NCBI GenBank assembly: GCA_947568835.1
Contig: OX387609.1
Span: forward strand, 15,121,708 to 15,185,707
From: Protonemura montana
Lineage: Eukaryota; Arthropoda; Insecta; Plecoptera; Nemouridae
Direction of reading: 5' to 3'
Length of the DNA stretch: 64,000 nucleotides
Part shown: piece after piece, positions 30,689 through 42,386 of the stretch
Layout: each line of letters begins with the position of its first letter
Position numbering within the stretch: the first letter of the stretch is position 1
Notes under the pieces: model-generated
The model's input: only the letters and a program-made list of their open reading frames with translations
Database searches by the model: none
What the model was told of the DNA's origin: nothing
Made by a program: the position numbers and the translations under genes

Positions 30689-33600
30689 TCACCGCAACGA
30701 CATCTCAACGTCATATCCAACAGCCGAGATGTTAGAGACACTCATCTCGATGCGCTCCAGTTCGCCCATCGTGTATCCGCTGCGCACGCTGAATTCGCGC
30801 AGCACACGGCTTAACGTGGCCTTCATCTGCGAGTGCGCGTAGCGCTGCCCAATGCAGCTGCGCGCGCCTGCACCGAACGGGATGTAGGCCTTGGAGTTCC
30901 CTGCGCAGTCCAGCCAACGCGCAGGCTCAAAGCACGAGGGGCGGGGGAAAGTCTGTGCGCAGCGGTGCAGGCTGTAGTTGAAAACGTAGACTGCGCAGCC
31001 TGTGAGCGCAACAACAAGGGTAAGAAAATAACTAAGAAACACGCCAAACCGTTCGGTGGTCACCCATCCAATACCTGACTCAGCGCAGTGTTGCTTAACT
31101 TCGGTGATCTCACGAGGACCAGTGTTTCCAACACGCCGAACCGTTCGGTGGTCACCCATCCAATACCTGACACAGCGGAGTGTTGCTTAACTTCGGTGAT
31201 CTCACGAGGACCGGTGTTTCTAACACGCCAAACCGTTCGGTGGTCACCCATCCAATACCTGACCCAGCGCAGTGTTGCTTAACTTCGGTGATCTCACGAG
31301 GACCGGTGTTTCTAACACGCCAAACCGTTCGGTGGTAACCAATCCAATACCTGACACAGCACAGTGTTGCTTAACTTCGGTGATCTCAAGAGGACCGGTG
31401 TTTCTAACACGCCAAACCGTTCGGTGGTCACCCATCCAATACCTGACACAGCGGAGTGTTGCTTAACTTGAGTGATCTCACGAGGACCGGTGTTTCTAAC
31501 ACGCCAAACCGTTCGGTTCTTCAGAGTGCAGCAAAGCATGCAGGATTTACTAACCTTTTGGCAACAGGTGACCGCTCGGAAGTGTCATATCTTCCGGAAT
31601 ACCCCGAGGCATGAACGTGGCCGGCGGAAACAGCCGAAGAGTTTCCTTGACGACGCGCTCGAGCACCGCCATCTTAAGGAGGTCTTCAGCTGAAGCCACG
31701 CGCAGCGACGAACCGAAAATTTCGGTCTGTTCCGCCACAACCTGTGCATGTGCAATAAAGTCAACCTCAGATCGGCCCCCTGAGAAACACTGTGCCGGGT
31801 TAGACATACACATGACCAGTTCTGTTGAGGAGAGAGGTTGGAGGGATGAAAGTTAAGCAACACTGCGCTGGGTCAGGTATTGGATGGTTGACCACCATAC
31901 ACATGGCCAGTTCTGTTTGGGAGAGAGGTTGGAGGGATGAAAGTTAAGCAACACTGCGCTGAGTCAGGTATTGGATGGGTGACCATCATACACATGACCA
32001 GTTCTGTTTGGGAGAGAGGTTGGAGGGATGAAAGTTAAGCAACACTGCGCTGGGTCAGGTATTGGATGGGTGACCATCATACACATGACCAGTTCTGTTC
32101 AGGAGAGAGGTTGGAGGGATGAAAGTTAAGCAACACTGCGCTGGGTCAGGTATTTGATGGGTGACCATCATACACATGACCAGTTCTGTTCGGGAGAGAG
32201 GTTGGAGGGATGAAAGTTAAGCAACACTGCGCTGGGTCAGGTATTGGATGGGTGATCATCATACACATGACCAGTTCTGTTCGGGAAAGAGGTTGGAGGG
32301 ATGAAAGTTAAGCAACACTGCGCTGGGTCAGGTATTGGATGAGTGACCATCATACATATGACCAGTTCTGTTTGGGAGAGAGGTTGGAGGGATGAAAGTT
32401 AAGCAACACTGCGCTGGGTCAGGTATTGGATGGGTGACCATCATACACATGACCAGTTCTGTTCAGGAGAGAGGTTGGAGGGATGAAAGTTAAGCAACAC
32501 TGCGCTGGGTCAGGTATTTGATGGGTGACCATCATACACATGACCAGTTCTGTTCGGGAGAGAGGTTGGAGGGATGAAAGTTAAGCAACACTGCGCTGGG
32601 TCAGGTATTGGATGGGTGATCATCATACACATGACCAGTTCTGTTCGGGAAAGAGGTTGGAGGGATGAAAGTTAAGCAACACTGCGCTGGGTCAGGTATT
32701 GGATGAGTGACCATCATACATATGACCAGTTCTGTTTGGGAGAGAGGTTGGAGGGATGAAAGTTAAGCAACACTGCGCTGGGTCAGGTATTGGATGGGTG
32801 ACCATCATACACATGATCAGTTCTGTTCGGGAGAGAGGTTGGAGGGATGAAAGTTAGTACAGCAACTTCACTCGCCTTGCTTATCAACCTCTCGACAGCA
32901 TGGATTTGTGGAGGAATCCTGTTGTTCGCGTTGTACCGTCCTTCGGAAGGGACGTTAAGCCGGTGGTCCCCTTGGTGCTCTTCAACAGGAGTAGTCTACG
33001 TGCCGGCACCGGGTTTCCTCTCCTCCCTTCTAGGTACTGTTGGTTGCCTCGTGTAATTAAGACCAATAAATAAATAAATCATCCTCACAGTCATCGACTT
33101 ATTCACCGATGCCATTAGACCAGTGCTACATAGTTAGATGCCAAAACAGTGCGTCGTCAAACACCATTAATAAATCGTGGAAGTTTTAGTAATAAAATCG
33201 TTGAGTAGGTTATGATTAGAGAGAACACGCTAACGCTAAAATGTCAGCGCAAAAGATGGCCACCAAATGACTGCTTTACCGACAAAACTGGAGGATGCTG
33301 AAGAAACCTCATAGGTGGAGTCACCATCGCACGAAATTTAATTTCGTTCTTCCTCGCAGATTGCTCGCATTTGAAACTGGTTTATACTCAATTAATCTTT
33401 ATTAATACTGAACTCAACTATTAAAACATGTATTGATATTTTGAGTCGAAATTATTTTATTGCAGAGGTTTGTTATGAAAGACGGCTGCAAGCGCCATCT
33501 GAATTTGTCTTCTGTCATCACATGTTGCCGGCCTCGTTTGCTCAGCAGATAGCTCAAAATTAGCGTTTTCCCCAGCTATAACCTACACACTCAACGATAA

Positions 33601-36256
33601 CATCTCAGAAGACTTTTGTTGATGCATATGTCGATGCCTCTAAAATAGTTTCTTTCCTTCCCGGCATGAAACACATGTACAGCCAACATTGAACTGGCCA
33701 AAACTCGAACTAGTTCTCGTTTTCCTCACCTCGTCCTGAACGCCAGAATGCATGCCCAGCAGAATCAGGACGTAGGCCATCGTCTGCGCCGTAGTATCCA
33801 TCCCAGCCGCCGCGAGAGTGAACACTTCCTCCCGAACCTCATCCTGAGTCATCCGGGCCACGTTCCCCCGCGATGACGTCACTTCCGGCGCGAGCGCAGA
33901 ATCCAGAAAGCTCTGCAAGCGACGCGCGCCGTGCGCAGGTGCGTCTGATGACGTCATCACGTCTTGCGCAGCCTGCTCGGTCTTCTTGCGCAGCGCGTGA
34001 GCAAAGTCACGGAAACCGCCCTAAGCGAAAGCATTGGTTAGTCAGCCAGCAGATCGTCCAAAGTCGCGAAAACCGCCGAAAGACGGTTGGAAAAGAACGG
34101 CAAGTAGCGTTAGGAAGTACAAGATACAAGCAGAGTTGCGTGGATGCAATCGACAGAACGTGGAGCTGACTACATGCTGGCATGCCTGTTAACTCCACTC
34201 TAGGCTAGACTAGGGTCTAGGGGGTTGGGGACGAGGTGGTAGGGTGTATAACCTGTCTGCACTGTGCTCGAGTCCGGCAGTCCCTGGTTAGAGCGTAGAC
34301 CCAGGGCAACTGCAGCCAAGGCTTGCTGAGACGCTCGTAGATTAACGCCATGCCTGTGTCGATGTCATCGCGAGTGCGAGACCATTCGGCTGTCGTATAG
34401 TCCATGTTGACGCCTGCGTGGAACAAACAATGAGACCACTCATCTTAAATAACCTGGATAGGATCCAGCCAGCTGATCTCAAATATCCTGGATAGAGCAT
34501 AGGATCCAGCCAGCTGATCTCAAATAACCTGGATAAGCAAAGCTACATCAAATATCCAATCCAGATCAGTGGGTTCACGTACCGATCGCTGTCTCGTAAA
34601 TAGCGTCCAGTGTTGCCAAGCTCAGCTCCAGCTTCACATTGAATTTCCGTCCATCGGCCATCTTGGCGATACGCGCGCAAAGTAGCTCGGCCTTGCGGCC
34701 AAACACGGAAACATAGGAGCCGAGCACGGAGTAGTGGAAAGCAGGCGATATCACTTTCCTGACATAACAATAGGAATAATTAATTTAACACGTTAATTTT
34801 TTCATAGTAAGCCCATTAGAATAACACAGAGACATTGTTCAACCCCTAGCACCTAGTACATTGGACTGCTTGGAAAAACATGGCCCATAAGAATAACACA
34901 GAGATATTTTTCAACCCCTAGCACCTAGTACATTGGACTGATTGGAAAAACATGGCCCATAAGAATAACACAGAGACATTTTTTAACCCCTAGCACCTAG
35001 TACATTGGACTGCTTGGAAAAACATGGCCCATAAGAATAACACAGAGACATTTTTCAACCTCTAGCACCTAGTACATTGGAATGATTGGAAAAACATGGC
35101 CCATAAGAATAACACAGAGACATTTTTCAACCACTAGCACCTAGTACATTGGACTGCTTGGAAAAACATGGCCCATAAGAATAACACAGAGACATTTTTC
35201 AACCACCAGCACCTAGTACACTGGACTGCTTGGAAAAACATGGCCCATAAGAATAACACAGAGACATTTTTCAACCACTAGCACCTAGTACATAGGACTG
35301 CTTAGAAAAACATGGTCCATAAGAATAACACAGAGACATTTTTCAACCACTAGCATCTAGTACATTGGACTGCTTGGAAAAACATGGCCCATAAGAATAA
35401 CACAGAGACATTTTTCATCCCCTAGCACCTAGTACATTGGACTGCTTGGAAAAACATGGCCCATAAGAATAACACAGAGACATTTTTTAACCCCTAGCAC
35501 CTAGTACATTGGACTGCTTGGAAAAACATGGCCCATAAGAATAACACAGAGACATTTTTCAACCTCTAGCACCTAGTACATTGGACTGCTTGGAAAAACA
35601 TGGCCCATAAGAATAACACAGAGACATTTTTCAACCCCTAGCACCTAGTTCACTGGACTGCTTGGAAAAACATGGTCCATAAGAATAACACAGAGACATT
35701 TTTCAACCCCTAGCACCTAGTTCACTATACCTGTGCCTGCGAGCTGTCTCCCCTGTAGCCGTCAACAAACCATTGTTTATAAAACCGTTTTCTGCGTTGT
35801 TAAAATGTGCGTCGCGGTCGAACAATTTGGGGTGCGTCAACACAAACTGCGCATCGTCAGCTGAAGCCACGCCCACCACAAGCTTGGGACCAAACCAAAG
35901 ACGAACCACCGGACCGTGGTGAGCGAACAGCTGACACACGCTGCAACGAAAAATTATAGATTTGAAATCCCCGTGCGATTTGCTGGCTGTATTTTGTTGT
36001 ATGAATTGCTGACTTACAGACGGAAGGTCTCTTCAGGACCTCCCAGGAAGGGCAATGAGTTGCCGATTAAGGGTAGAGCACGTGGTCCTGGCAGCTTTCT
36101 TGCTTTCCAGAGCATGCGCAGTAGTGGCCAAGCATGCGCAGCGACACAGCAAATGATGGCCACCAGCAGGGCAGGAGACCACGCCCCCAACATGGCGGGT
36201 AGCATGGCGGCTTGTCGGATCACAGTCTGTTTTCCGAACCGCCCAAGAAATAACAA
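30689..36256 (-). CDS. Cytochrome P450, CYP4-clan-like (seven exons)
   Basis: This is a microsomal haem-thiolate mono-oxygenase; the substrate is unknown, though CYP4 members often hydroxylate fatty acids. Minus-strand exons are 36256-36018, 35940-35731, 34758-34583, 34413-34253, 34020-33730, 31741-31555 and 30999-30689, with consistent phases throughout. Starting at the second Met (36205) gives 507 codons, the usual length; the first Met (36256) gives 524. Numbered from 36205, there is an N-terminal anchor, then the proline hinge KLPGPRALPLIGN, the I-helix AAGMDTTA (Thr 321-322), the K-helix ETLR (375-378), and the haem loop FGAGARSCIG with ligand Cys453. The exon 6 acceptor was chosen because it restores canonical spacing (HSGVQDE then VVAEQTEIFG). 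Introns are filled with tandem repeats. All key residues are present, so the gene looks functional. Confidence 0.88.
31039..31517 (-). repeat. 5S-core tandem array A1 (92-bp unit, about 5 copies)
   Basis: On the minus strand each unit reads GGTCCTCGTGAGATCACCG, GAAGTTAAGCAAC, then TTGGATGGGTGACC. That covers roughly positions 14-88 of 5S rRNA, including the box A, intermediate and box C promoter elements. The 5' and 3' ends that form the closing stem are missing. It lies in P450 intron 6 in sense orientation, ending 37 bp from exon 6. Confidence 0.85.
31803..32846 (+). repeat. 5S-SINE head tandem array B1 (91-bp unit, 11 copies)
   Basis: Each unit joins the 5S box A to box C region to the SINE linker (CATACACATGACCAGTTCTG and GAGAGAGGTTGGAGGGATG). 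The variants recur in a four-unit order with period 364 bp (for example AGGAGAG at 32101 and 32465). The last unit runs into a full SINE body. The array lies in P450 intron 5, antisense to the gene, and starts about 60 bp from exon 6. Confidence 0.9.
32828..33178 (+). mobile_element. 5S-SINE body joined to array B1
   Basis: The conserved body from AAAGTTAGTACAGCAACTTC through to a GTGCGTCGTCAAACACCATT end. The array looks like expansion of this SINE's own head. Confidence 0.88.
33198..33598. mobile_element. Diverged family F foldback
   Basis: This starts CGTTGAGTAGGTTATG and ends CACTCAACGATA. Internally it keeps AAGATGGCCACCAAATGACT and a GTGGAGTCACCATCG segment. It is an older copy, in P450 intron 5. 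Confidence 0.65.
34801..35726. repeat. 72-bp minisatellite (about 13 copies)
   Basis: The landmark AACACAGAGACA recurs every 72 bp; the unit also contains CCTAGCACCTAGTACATTGG. The array fills P450 intron 2 right up to the exon 2 donor. Confidence 0.93.
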
Positions 36257-36292
36257 AAAACTGTGGAACGAACATCAGGTAAACGCAAGGAA

Positions 36293-36857
36293 CTCGTGGT
36301 AACATGAGATAGCAGCATCGAGAAGCTCTGTCAGGCGATCTCAGCATCTCCATGGCTACCAAACGTTGAATCTACCATTGAACCTCCTATGCTAGGCCAT
36401 GATATACCCGTGGTAACATAAGATAGCAGAATTGAGAAGCTCTGTCAGGCGATCTCAGCATCTCCATGGCTACCAAACGTTGAATCTACCATTGAACCTC
36501 CTATGCTAGGCCATGATATACCCGTGGTAACATAAGATAGCAGAATTGAGAAGCTCTGTCAGGCGATCTCAGCATCTCCATGGCTACCAAACGTTGAATC
36601 TACCATTGAACATCCTATGCTAGGCCATGATATACCCGTGGTAACATAAGATAGCAGAATTGAGAAGCTCTGTCAGGCGATTTCAGCATCTCCATGGCTA
36701 TCAAACGTTGAATCTACCATTGAACCTCCTATGCTGGGCCATGATATACCCGTGGTAACATAAGATAGCTGAATTGAGACGCTCTGTCAGGTGATCTCAG
36801 CATCTCCATGGGTACCAAACGTTAAATCTACCATTGAACCTCCTATGCTTGGCCGCA
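36293..36857. repeat. 114-bp minisatellite (about 5 copies)
   Basis: CCCGTGGTAACATAAGATAG recurs at 36407, 36521, 36635 and 36749. The array starts about 37 bp upstream of the first P450 Met and so covers the likely promoter or 5' untranslated region. Confidence 0.92.
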
Positions 36858-36989
36858 TTTTTATAAAGCAACGTTTAGGCCCAAAAAGAAAGCTCTTGAA
36901 AATTTGTGAAGAGCGAGAGAGTTGAGAGTTGGCTGGTCCTTACCGTTAAAGTTGAAGAGCACTGCTTTTGGTTTGACACTAAGTTGCTG

Positions 36990-37227
36990 TGATATCTTTG
37001 CGAGGTCAGCCAGGACCAAGAATGGAGCCTTGCGGCACGCCACTTGAGTCAGCAAGGATACTCCTTCCTGCGAACTCCTTTGATGTCCTGTGATGTCCTG
37101 CACTGGTCCGTGGCAATCGATGTCTGCCGATGGCGAACAAATGGACCCGAGATATCAGCATCTTGGGGATTTTAAGTGCCACACTGCCCCGCCCCTTGCC
37201 CTTGGTTAAGACCTCCGCATCTGACAA
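36990..37227 (-). mobile_element. Reverse-transcriptase fragment (non-LTR type)
   Basis: The minus strand reads SSGVPQGSILGP, matching the conserved SGVPQGS-x-LGP motif of non-LTR reverse transcriptases, but the frame breaks right after it. The fragment is short and non-functional. Confidence 0.55.
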
Positions 37228-37365
37228 TGGGGCTTATTGTGTGTTAGGTGTGATTGGATTTCTTACGGCTCTCTCTCACCCGTCAATTATTGGGGTAGGG
37301 GAAGTGGGGGAAGTACCTTTGACGTCGATCAAAGCCACGGATAGAATCTTGTAAAATCAACCCAG

Positions 37366-38100
37366 TTAAGCCACACTGCGCTGGGTCAAGTATTGGATGG
37401 GTAACCACCGAACGGTTTGGCGTGTTGGAAACACCGGTCCTCGTGAGATCACCGAAGTTAAGCAACACTGCGCTGGGTCAGGTATTGGATGGGCAACCAC
37501 TGAACTGTTTGGCGTGTTGGAAAGACCGGTCCTCGTGAGATCACCGAAGTTAAGCAACACTGCGCTGGGTCAGGTATTGGATGGGCAACCACAGAACTGT
37601 TTGGCGTGTTGGAAAGACCGGTCCTCTTGAGATCACCGAAGTTAAGCAACACTGCGCTGGGTCAGGTATTGGATGGGCAACCACAGAACTGTTTGGCGTG
37701 TTGGAAACACCGGTCCTCGTTAGATCACGGAAGTTAAGTAACTCTGCGCTGAGTCAGGTATTGGATGGCTGACCATTGTACCCATGTCCAGTTCTGTTTG
37801 GGAGAGAGGTTTGAGGAATGAAAGTTAAGCAACACTGCGCTGGGTCAGGTATTGGATGGGCAACCACCGAACGGTTTGGCGTGTTGGAAAGACCGGTCCT
37901 CGTGAGATCACCGAAGTTAAGCAACACTGCGCTGGGTCAGGTATTGGATGGGCAACCACAGAACTGTTTGGCGTGTTGGAAACACCGGTCCTCGTTAGAT
38001 CACGGAAGTTAAGTAACTCTGCGCTGAGTCAGGTATTGGATGGGTGACCATTGTACCCATGTCCAGTTCTGTTCGGGAGAGAGGTTTGAGGAATGAAAGT
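37366..38100 (+). repeat. 5S-core tandem array A2 (mixed units, about 8 copies)
   Basis: The 92-bp 5S-core units carry diagnostic variants (GGCAACCAC, GAAAGACCGG). Two composite units also carry the SINE linker (GAGAGAGGTTTGAGGAATG). The composite block repeats about 277 bp apart (near 37690 and 37967), so units were amplified in groups. Confidence 0.88.
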
Positions 38101-38270
38101 TAGTACAGCAACTTCACTCACCTTGCTGATTAACCTTCCCGACGGCATGTATTTGTGGAGGAATCCTTCTGTTCGAGTTGTAACGTCCTTCGGAAGGTAC
38201 GTTAAGCCGGTGGTCTCCATGGTGCTATTCGACAGGAGTAGGCTACGTGCTGGCACCATATTTCCATCAG
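38090..38270 (+). mobile_element. 5S-SINE body, 3'-truncated
   Basis: A diverged SINE body following array A2, ending at GTGCTGGCACCATATTTCC. A 43-bp array follows. Confidence 0.75.
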
Positions 38271-38273
38271 TAC

Positions 38274-38430
38274 GTACACCCGCGTGCATTGACCACTACA
38301 TCACTGGATGGACTGCGTACACCCGCGTGCATTGACCACTATATCACTGGGTGGACTGCGTACACCCGCGTGCATTGACCACTACATCATTGGGTGGACT
38401 GCGTACACCCGCGTACATTGACCACTACAG
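38274..38430. repeat. 43-bp minisatellite (4 copies)
   Basis: TACACCCGCGTGCATTGACC recurs at 38275, 38318, 38361 and 38404. Confidence 0.9.
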
Positions 38431-39084
38431 TTCTGCTTCTTTGGTCTAAAAACGTAAAAGAGTGCTCGAGCTCTCGTCCACTGGTCTGATCTAGCAATTA
38501 GCATCGGCAATTTCCCTGAAATATCTTCATCCCAGGCCAAGGCCGGGTCGCTGGTCATCGTGTAACTACAATGGGACTCGATACACGTTCAATGTTGCTT
38601 GAAAGGTGCCCATTTGCCAGCGTGACGCAGCACCTTTGACTCGCGGCAAGACAATGGCGGCCGCCGGACAATTGGGCTGCCAGTGACTTGCAAAAAGCGT
38701 TAAATTCAGTGTTTCTGTGACGTAATAGATCCTTTCAATGGCTAATTTTGCTGAAACTACTTGAGATTATTTGGAACTTTTTTTGACTCACGGCTGTCAC
38801 TCTGATCTGGTACACGCACCGAAGAGATAGTCTCTAGAAATTGCGATCATTTGCTTTGTCTTGAGCTCACAAATTCGAAGGTCGACTTGCCAACGATATA
38901 GCCAACCTGCAAAGATAAAAATAAAATCCTATTTATTCCTTTATTCCTTGTACTTCCTATTTTATTTTTGTGCGAGAACCAGGAAACAAAATACAGAGTT
39001 TTTTTTCTTTATTAACATTGTTATTAACTTTTTAACCAACAAAAAAAATACGTTGAGTGAACGTTTCTGTAAATAAAAAAAATA
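38431..39084. other. No recognised gene
   Basis: Moderately GC-rich sequence near 38560-38720 gives way to AT-rich DNA. No ORF or element is supported. Confidence 0.5.
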
Positions 39085-39628
39085 TGTACCGATCGGTTTG
39101 GCGTGTTGGAAACACCGGTTCTCGTTGGATCACCGAAGTTAAGCAACACTGCGCTGAGTCAGGTATTGAATGGGTGACCATCATACACATGACCAGTTCT
39201 GTTCGGGAGAGAGGTTGGAGGGATGAATGTTATGCAACACTGCGCTGGGTCAGGTATTGGATGAGTGACCATCATACACATGACCAGTTCTGTTCGGGAG
39301 AGAGAGGTTGGAGGGATGAAAGTTAGTACAGCAACTTCACTCGCCTTGCTTATCAACCTCTCGACAGCATGGATTTGTGGAGGAATCCTGTTGTTCGCGT
39401 TGTACCGTCCTTCGGAAGGTACGTTAAGCCGGTGGTCCCCTTGGTGCTCTTCGACAGGAGTAGGCTACGTGCCGGCACCGGGTTTCCCCTCCTCCCTTCT
39501 AGGCTAGGCTAGGTTCATAATCATCCTCATCATCATCCACTCATTCACCGACGCCATTAGACCAGTGCCGCATGGCCAGTTGTCAAAATAGTGCGTCGTT
39601 AAACACCACAAATAATAATAATAAATGT
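39085..39628 (+). mobile_element. 5S-SINE with three head units
   Basis: A 5S head (GTTGGAAACACCGGTTCTCG, box A, box C) is followed by an extra partial head unit with linker, then the body and a complete 3' end GTGCGTCGTTAAACACCACA with an (AAT)n tail. This is the best full-length copy in the window. Confidence 0.88.
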
Positions 39629-40849
39629 AAATAAAATAAAGTGCTCTTGCACAGGATAATCAGGAAGGCCTTTCAAAATGGTTGACTCGCGTATTTTTTA
39701 TGTGAACTTTAATAAAGTAAATTAACTGATAAAATTTGAGTTTTAAAGCTATGTTAGCCGTCGCTCAAGTGGTCTAGTATGGTAACGGCGAGCGGTCGGG
39801 AGAGCGACGGTTTACATAAGGAAAGGGCGAAGTATATAGGAGCTGAAGTACCTACTGGGAGGAAAGGTAATAGCATATAGTAACTGAATTTAAATCGAAC
39901 ACAAACTTTGATTTATTGAATAGGAGTTAATTATAATGAATTGGTAGGAGGCGAAAGGAGTTGTCTACTCTCCGGGATCTCGATCGCGTCTCTCCTAGAG
40001 CTGTTATCTCCTCTTGGCCCTGTAGGTAGGTTGTTTCCGGTCTAGGGTATTGAGTAGTGGGGGGCATGCCGTGATTGGCTGATAATGACGTCATAGGTGG
40101 TATGAGCGAGAGGTACAGATCTACCCTGTTAACAACGGTTAACAGCTAAAATTTTTTGTTGGAAAACTACGCAAAAACGCTTGTATAGCATTGTTTTTGT
40201 TTCGTCGCGATCGGACAAGTGGTTTGACCGATTAGTTGTATCCAGTAGACTTAGAGACATTTAAAGAAAACAGAAGAATGCCACTGAGAAAGTATTTCTC
40301 TCTTTGCAGCAGTGAAATGCAAGAAAAACAAGTGAACTTCTTGCTAATCGCGTGAAGAGGTTTTATAAAATGACAGCTGCAGCGAGAAAAAACGAACCCG
40401 AACTCCTTCAAAGCTACGCGATATTTTTTAATAGCGTCGATAAATCTGATTGAAACTTTAGTAGTTGAAGTAACGAATTACTACGCGTTGTGACGTCATG
40501 ACCTATCAAAATGAAAGCTAATTTAATAATTATCCTGTTGATCGGGTCTCGCCGGTTTGTGCTGAGTCACCGACCATTGTGTTCCATGCCAGCTGGCCTG
40601 GCAATTAGAGGTGGTCATTAAGTAGTAGGTACACGTCAAAAGGTGGCGAAAACAACGATAGATTATAAGAAATGGATGTGCTTATATTTAAAAAACAATC
40701 TTCTTGATCAATTCATGGCAATATCCTTGCCATTTCTCTAACCATGACTCCAATAAACTGATTGGCATTCTAATCAAGTTGGAGCACACAACATTAACGA
40801 TAATATGAAATAAAGTCCTTTTTCACTTCTCTAATGATGGTGGGGATGA
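39629..40849. other. No recognised gene
   Basis: AT-rich intergenic sequence with no convincing coding frame. I see no RNA gene. Confidence 0.5.
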
Positions 40850-41440
40850 TGATGAACTAAACCTAGCCAAGAACGCAGTGGAGGAACCCAGTGCCGGCAC
40901 GTAGCCTACTCTTGTCGAAGAGCACCAAGGGGACCACCGGCTTAAAGTCCCTTCCGAAGGACGGTACAACGCGAACAACAGGATTCCTCCACAAATCCAT
41001 GCTGTCGAGAGGTTGATAAGCAAGGCGTTGTACTTATTTGCGACCCTCTAACCTTTTTTTTTATAAGTACTGGTAAAATATTCAATTTGGTCACCCATCC
41101 AATACCTGACCCAGCGCAGTGTTGCTTAACTTTCAATCCCTCCAACCTCTCTCCCGAACAGAACTGGTCATGTGTATGATGGTCACCCATCGAATACCTG
41201 ACCCAGCGCAGTGTTGCTTAACTTTCATCCCTCCAACCTCTCTCCCGAACAGAACTGGTCATGTGTATGATGGTCACTCATCCAATACCTGACGCAGCGC
41301 AGTGTCGCTTAACTTTCATCCCTCCAACCTCTCTCCCGAACAGAACTGGTCATGTGTATGATGGTCACCCATCCAATACCTGACCCAGCGCAATGTTGCT
41401 TAACTTCGGTGATCTCACAAGGTACTCCGGATAAATTATA
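40850..41440 (-). mobile_element. 5S-SINE with head array A3, minus strand
   Basis: The body lies at 40855-41030 on the minus strand. About four head units at 41085-41440 have the box C and box A complements (GGTCACCCATCC and GTTGCTTAACTT). The outermost unit has the pure 5S flank (TTCGGTGATCTCAC). Confidence 0.85.
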
Positions 41441-41615
41441 TCATCTAGCGTACCGGGCTTTTTCACTCGAGCACTGATTATCGGTTATATCATAAAATAA
41501 GTGCTTAATTATTGCCATATGGCATTTAAATTGTAGAATAAGTGCTCCACAATATTTAGAGATAAATGCGTTTAAAGTTAGCGGTCAAGTTTTGTTGTGA
41601 TCTTGGTAGTGGTTG

Positions 41616-41655
41616 GGGGGGGGGGGGGGTGATGTAGGGGGGGGGGGGGGGGGTG
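41616..41655 (+). repeat. Two poly-G tracts
   Basis: Two G runs are separated by GTGATGTAG. They may form quadruplexes and are also assembly-fragile. Confidence 0.9.
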
Positions 41656-41796
41656 ACTGGATAACTCTCACCCTCCACAACGTTAGTATGGATAAATATT
41701 TCCTGCTCTTCAGGTTTTAAGACTTATTTTTACTCTATCTACTAAAAAAATATTCTAATTAAAAAATTAAGAGGATAAATTTTATCGAGTACTGCA

Positions 41797-41940
41797 CTCA
41801 GGTAATACAGTTGCACCCAGCTAATACAGTTGCACTCAGCTGCACTCAGCTAATACAGTTGCACTCAGCTGCACTCAGCTAATACAGTTGCACTCAGCTG
41901 CACTCAGCTGCACTCAGCTATTACAGTTGCACTCAGCTTG
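41797..41940. repeat. Short tandem repeat (GCACTCAGCT)
   Basis: Irregular copies of TTGCACTCAGCT and AATACAGTTGCACTCAGCT. No gene is seen between 41441 and 42386. Confidence 0.8.
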
Positions 41941-42386
41941 TCTGAAACATAAGGTCAATGTTTGATTAAAGAATACACATTTTTTTTCTATTATTTCATC
42001 GACTTTGATATAAAGTAGTTTGCATTCTGTCACCGAAATCCATGTTGCTGTGTTTCATCAGATGGCAGAGCAGACAATAACAAAAAAAAACAATTACAAA
42101 ATCTGAGTCAAAACTGTCAAAAATGCACGCCTAGATTTTCTTGTTTCTAGGAGATTTCGGCCACAAAAGTTCACCAAAATAGTCTAAATTCTAAATTTCT
42201 TGACAAACGATGTCAATTTTTAGACCTGTGGAAAAGTTATTCCATCAAATATCTAAATTGCAGACGGTATGTAAGAAAATTATGTAAAAAAACCTGTCAT
42301 TTCGAGTTGCACAATCAAATATCAAAACCTGTTTAACACTTTTTATGGCTGATTGCTTTAAAAATTTTGTTTAACAACATCGTCCG

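Noticed and set aside
31803-32846. CRISPR-like array
   Set aside because: Units are directly adjacent without unique spacers, in a eukaryotic intron, and derive from a SINE head.
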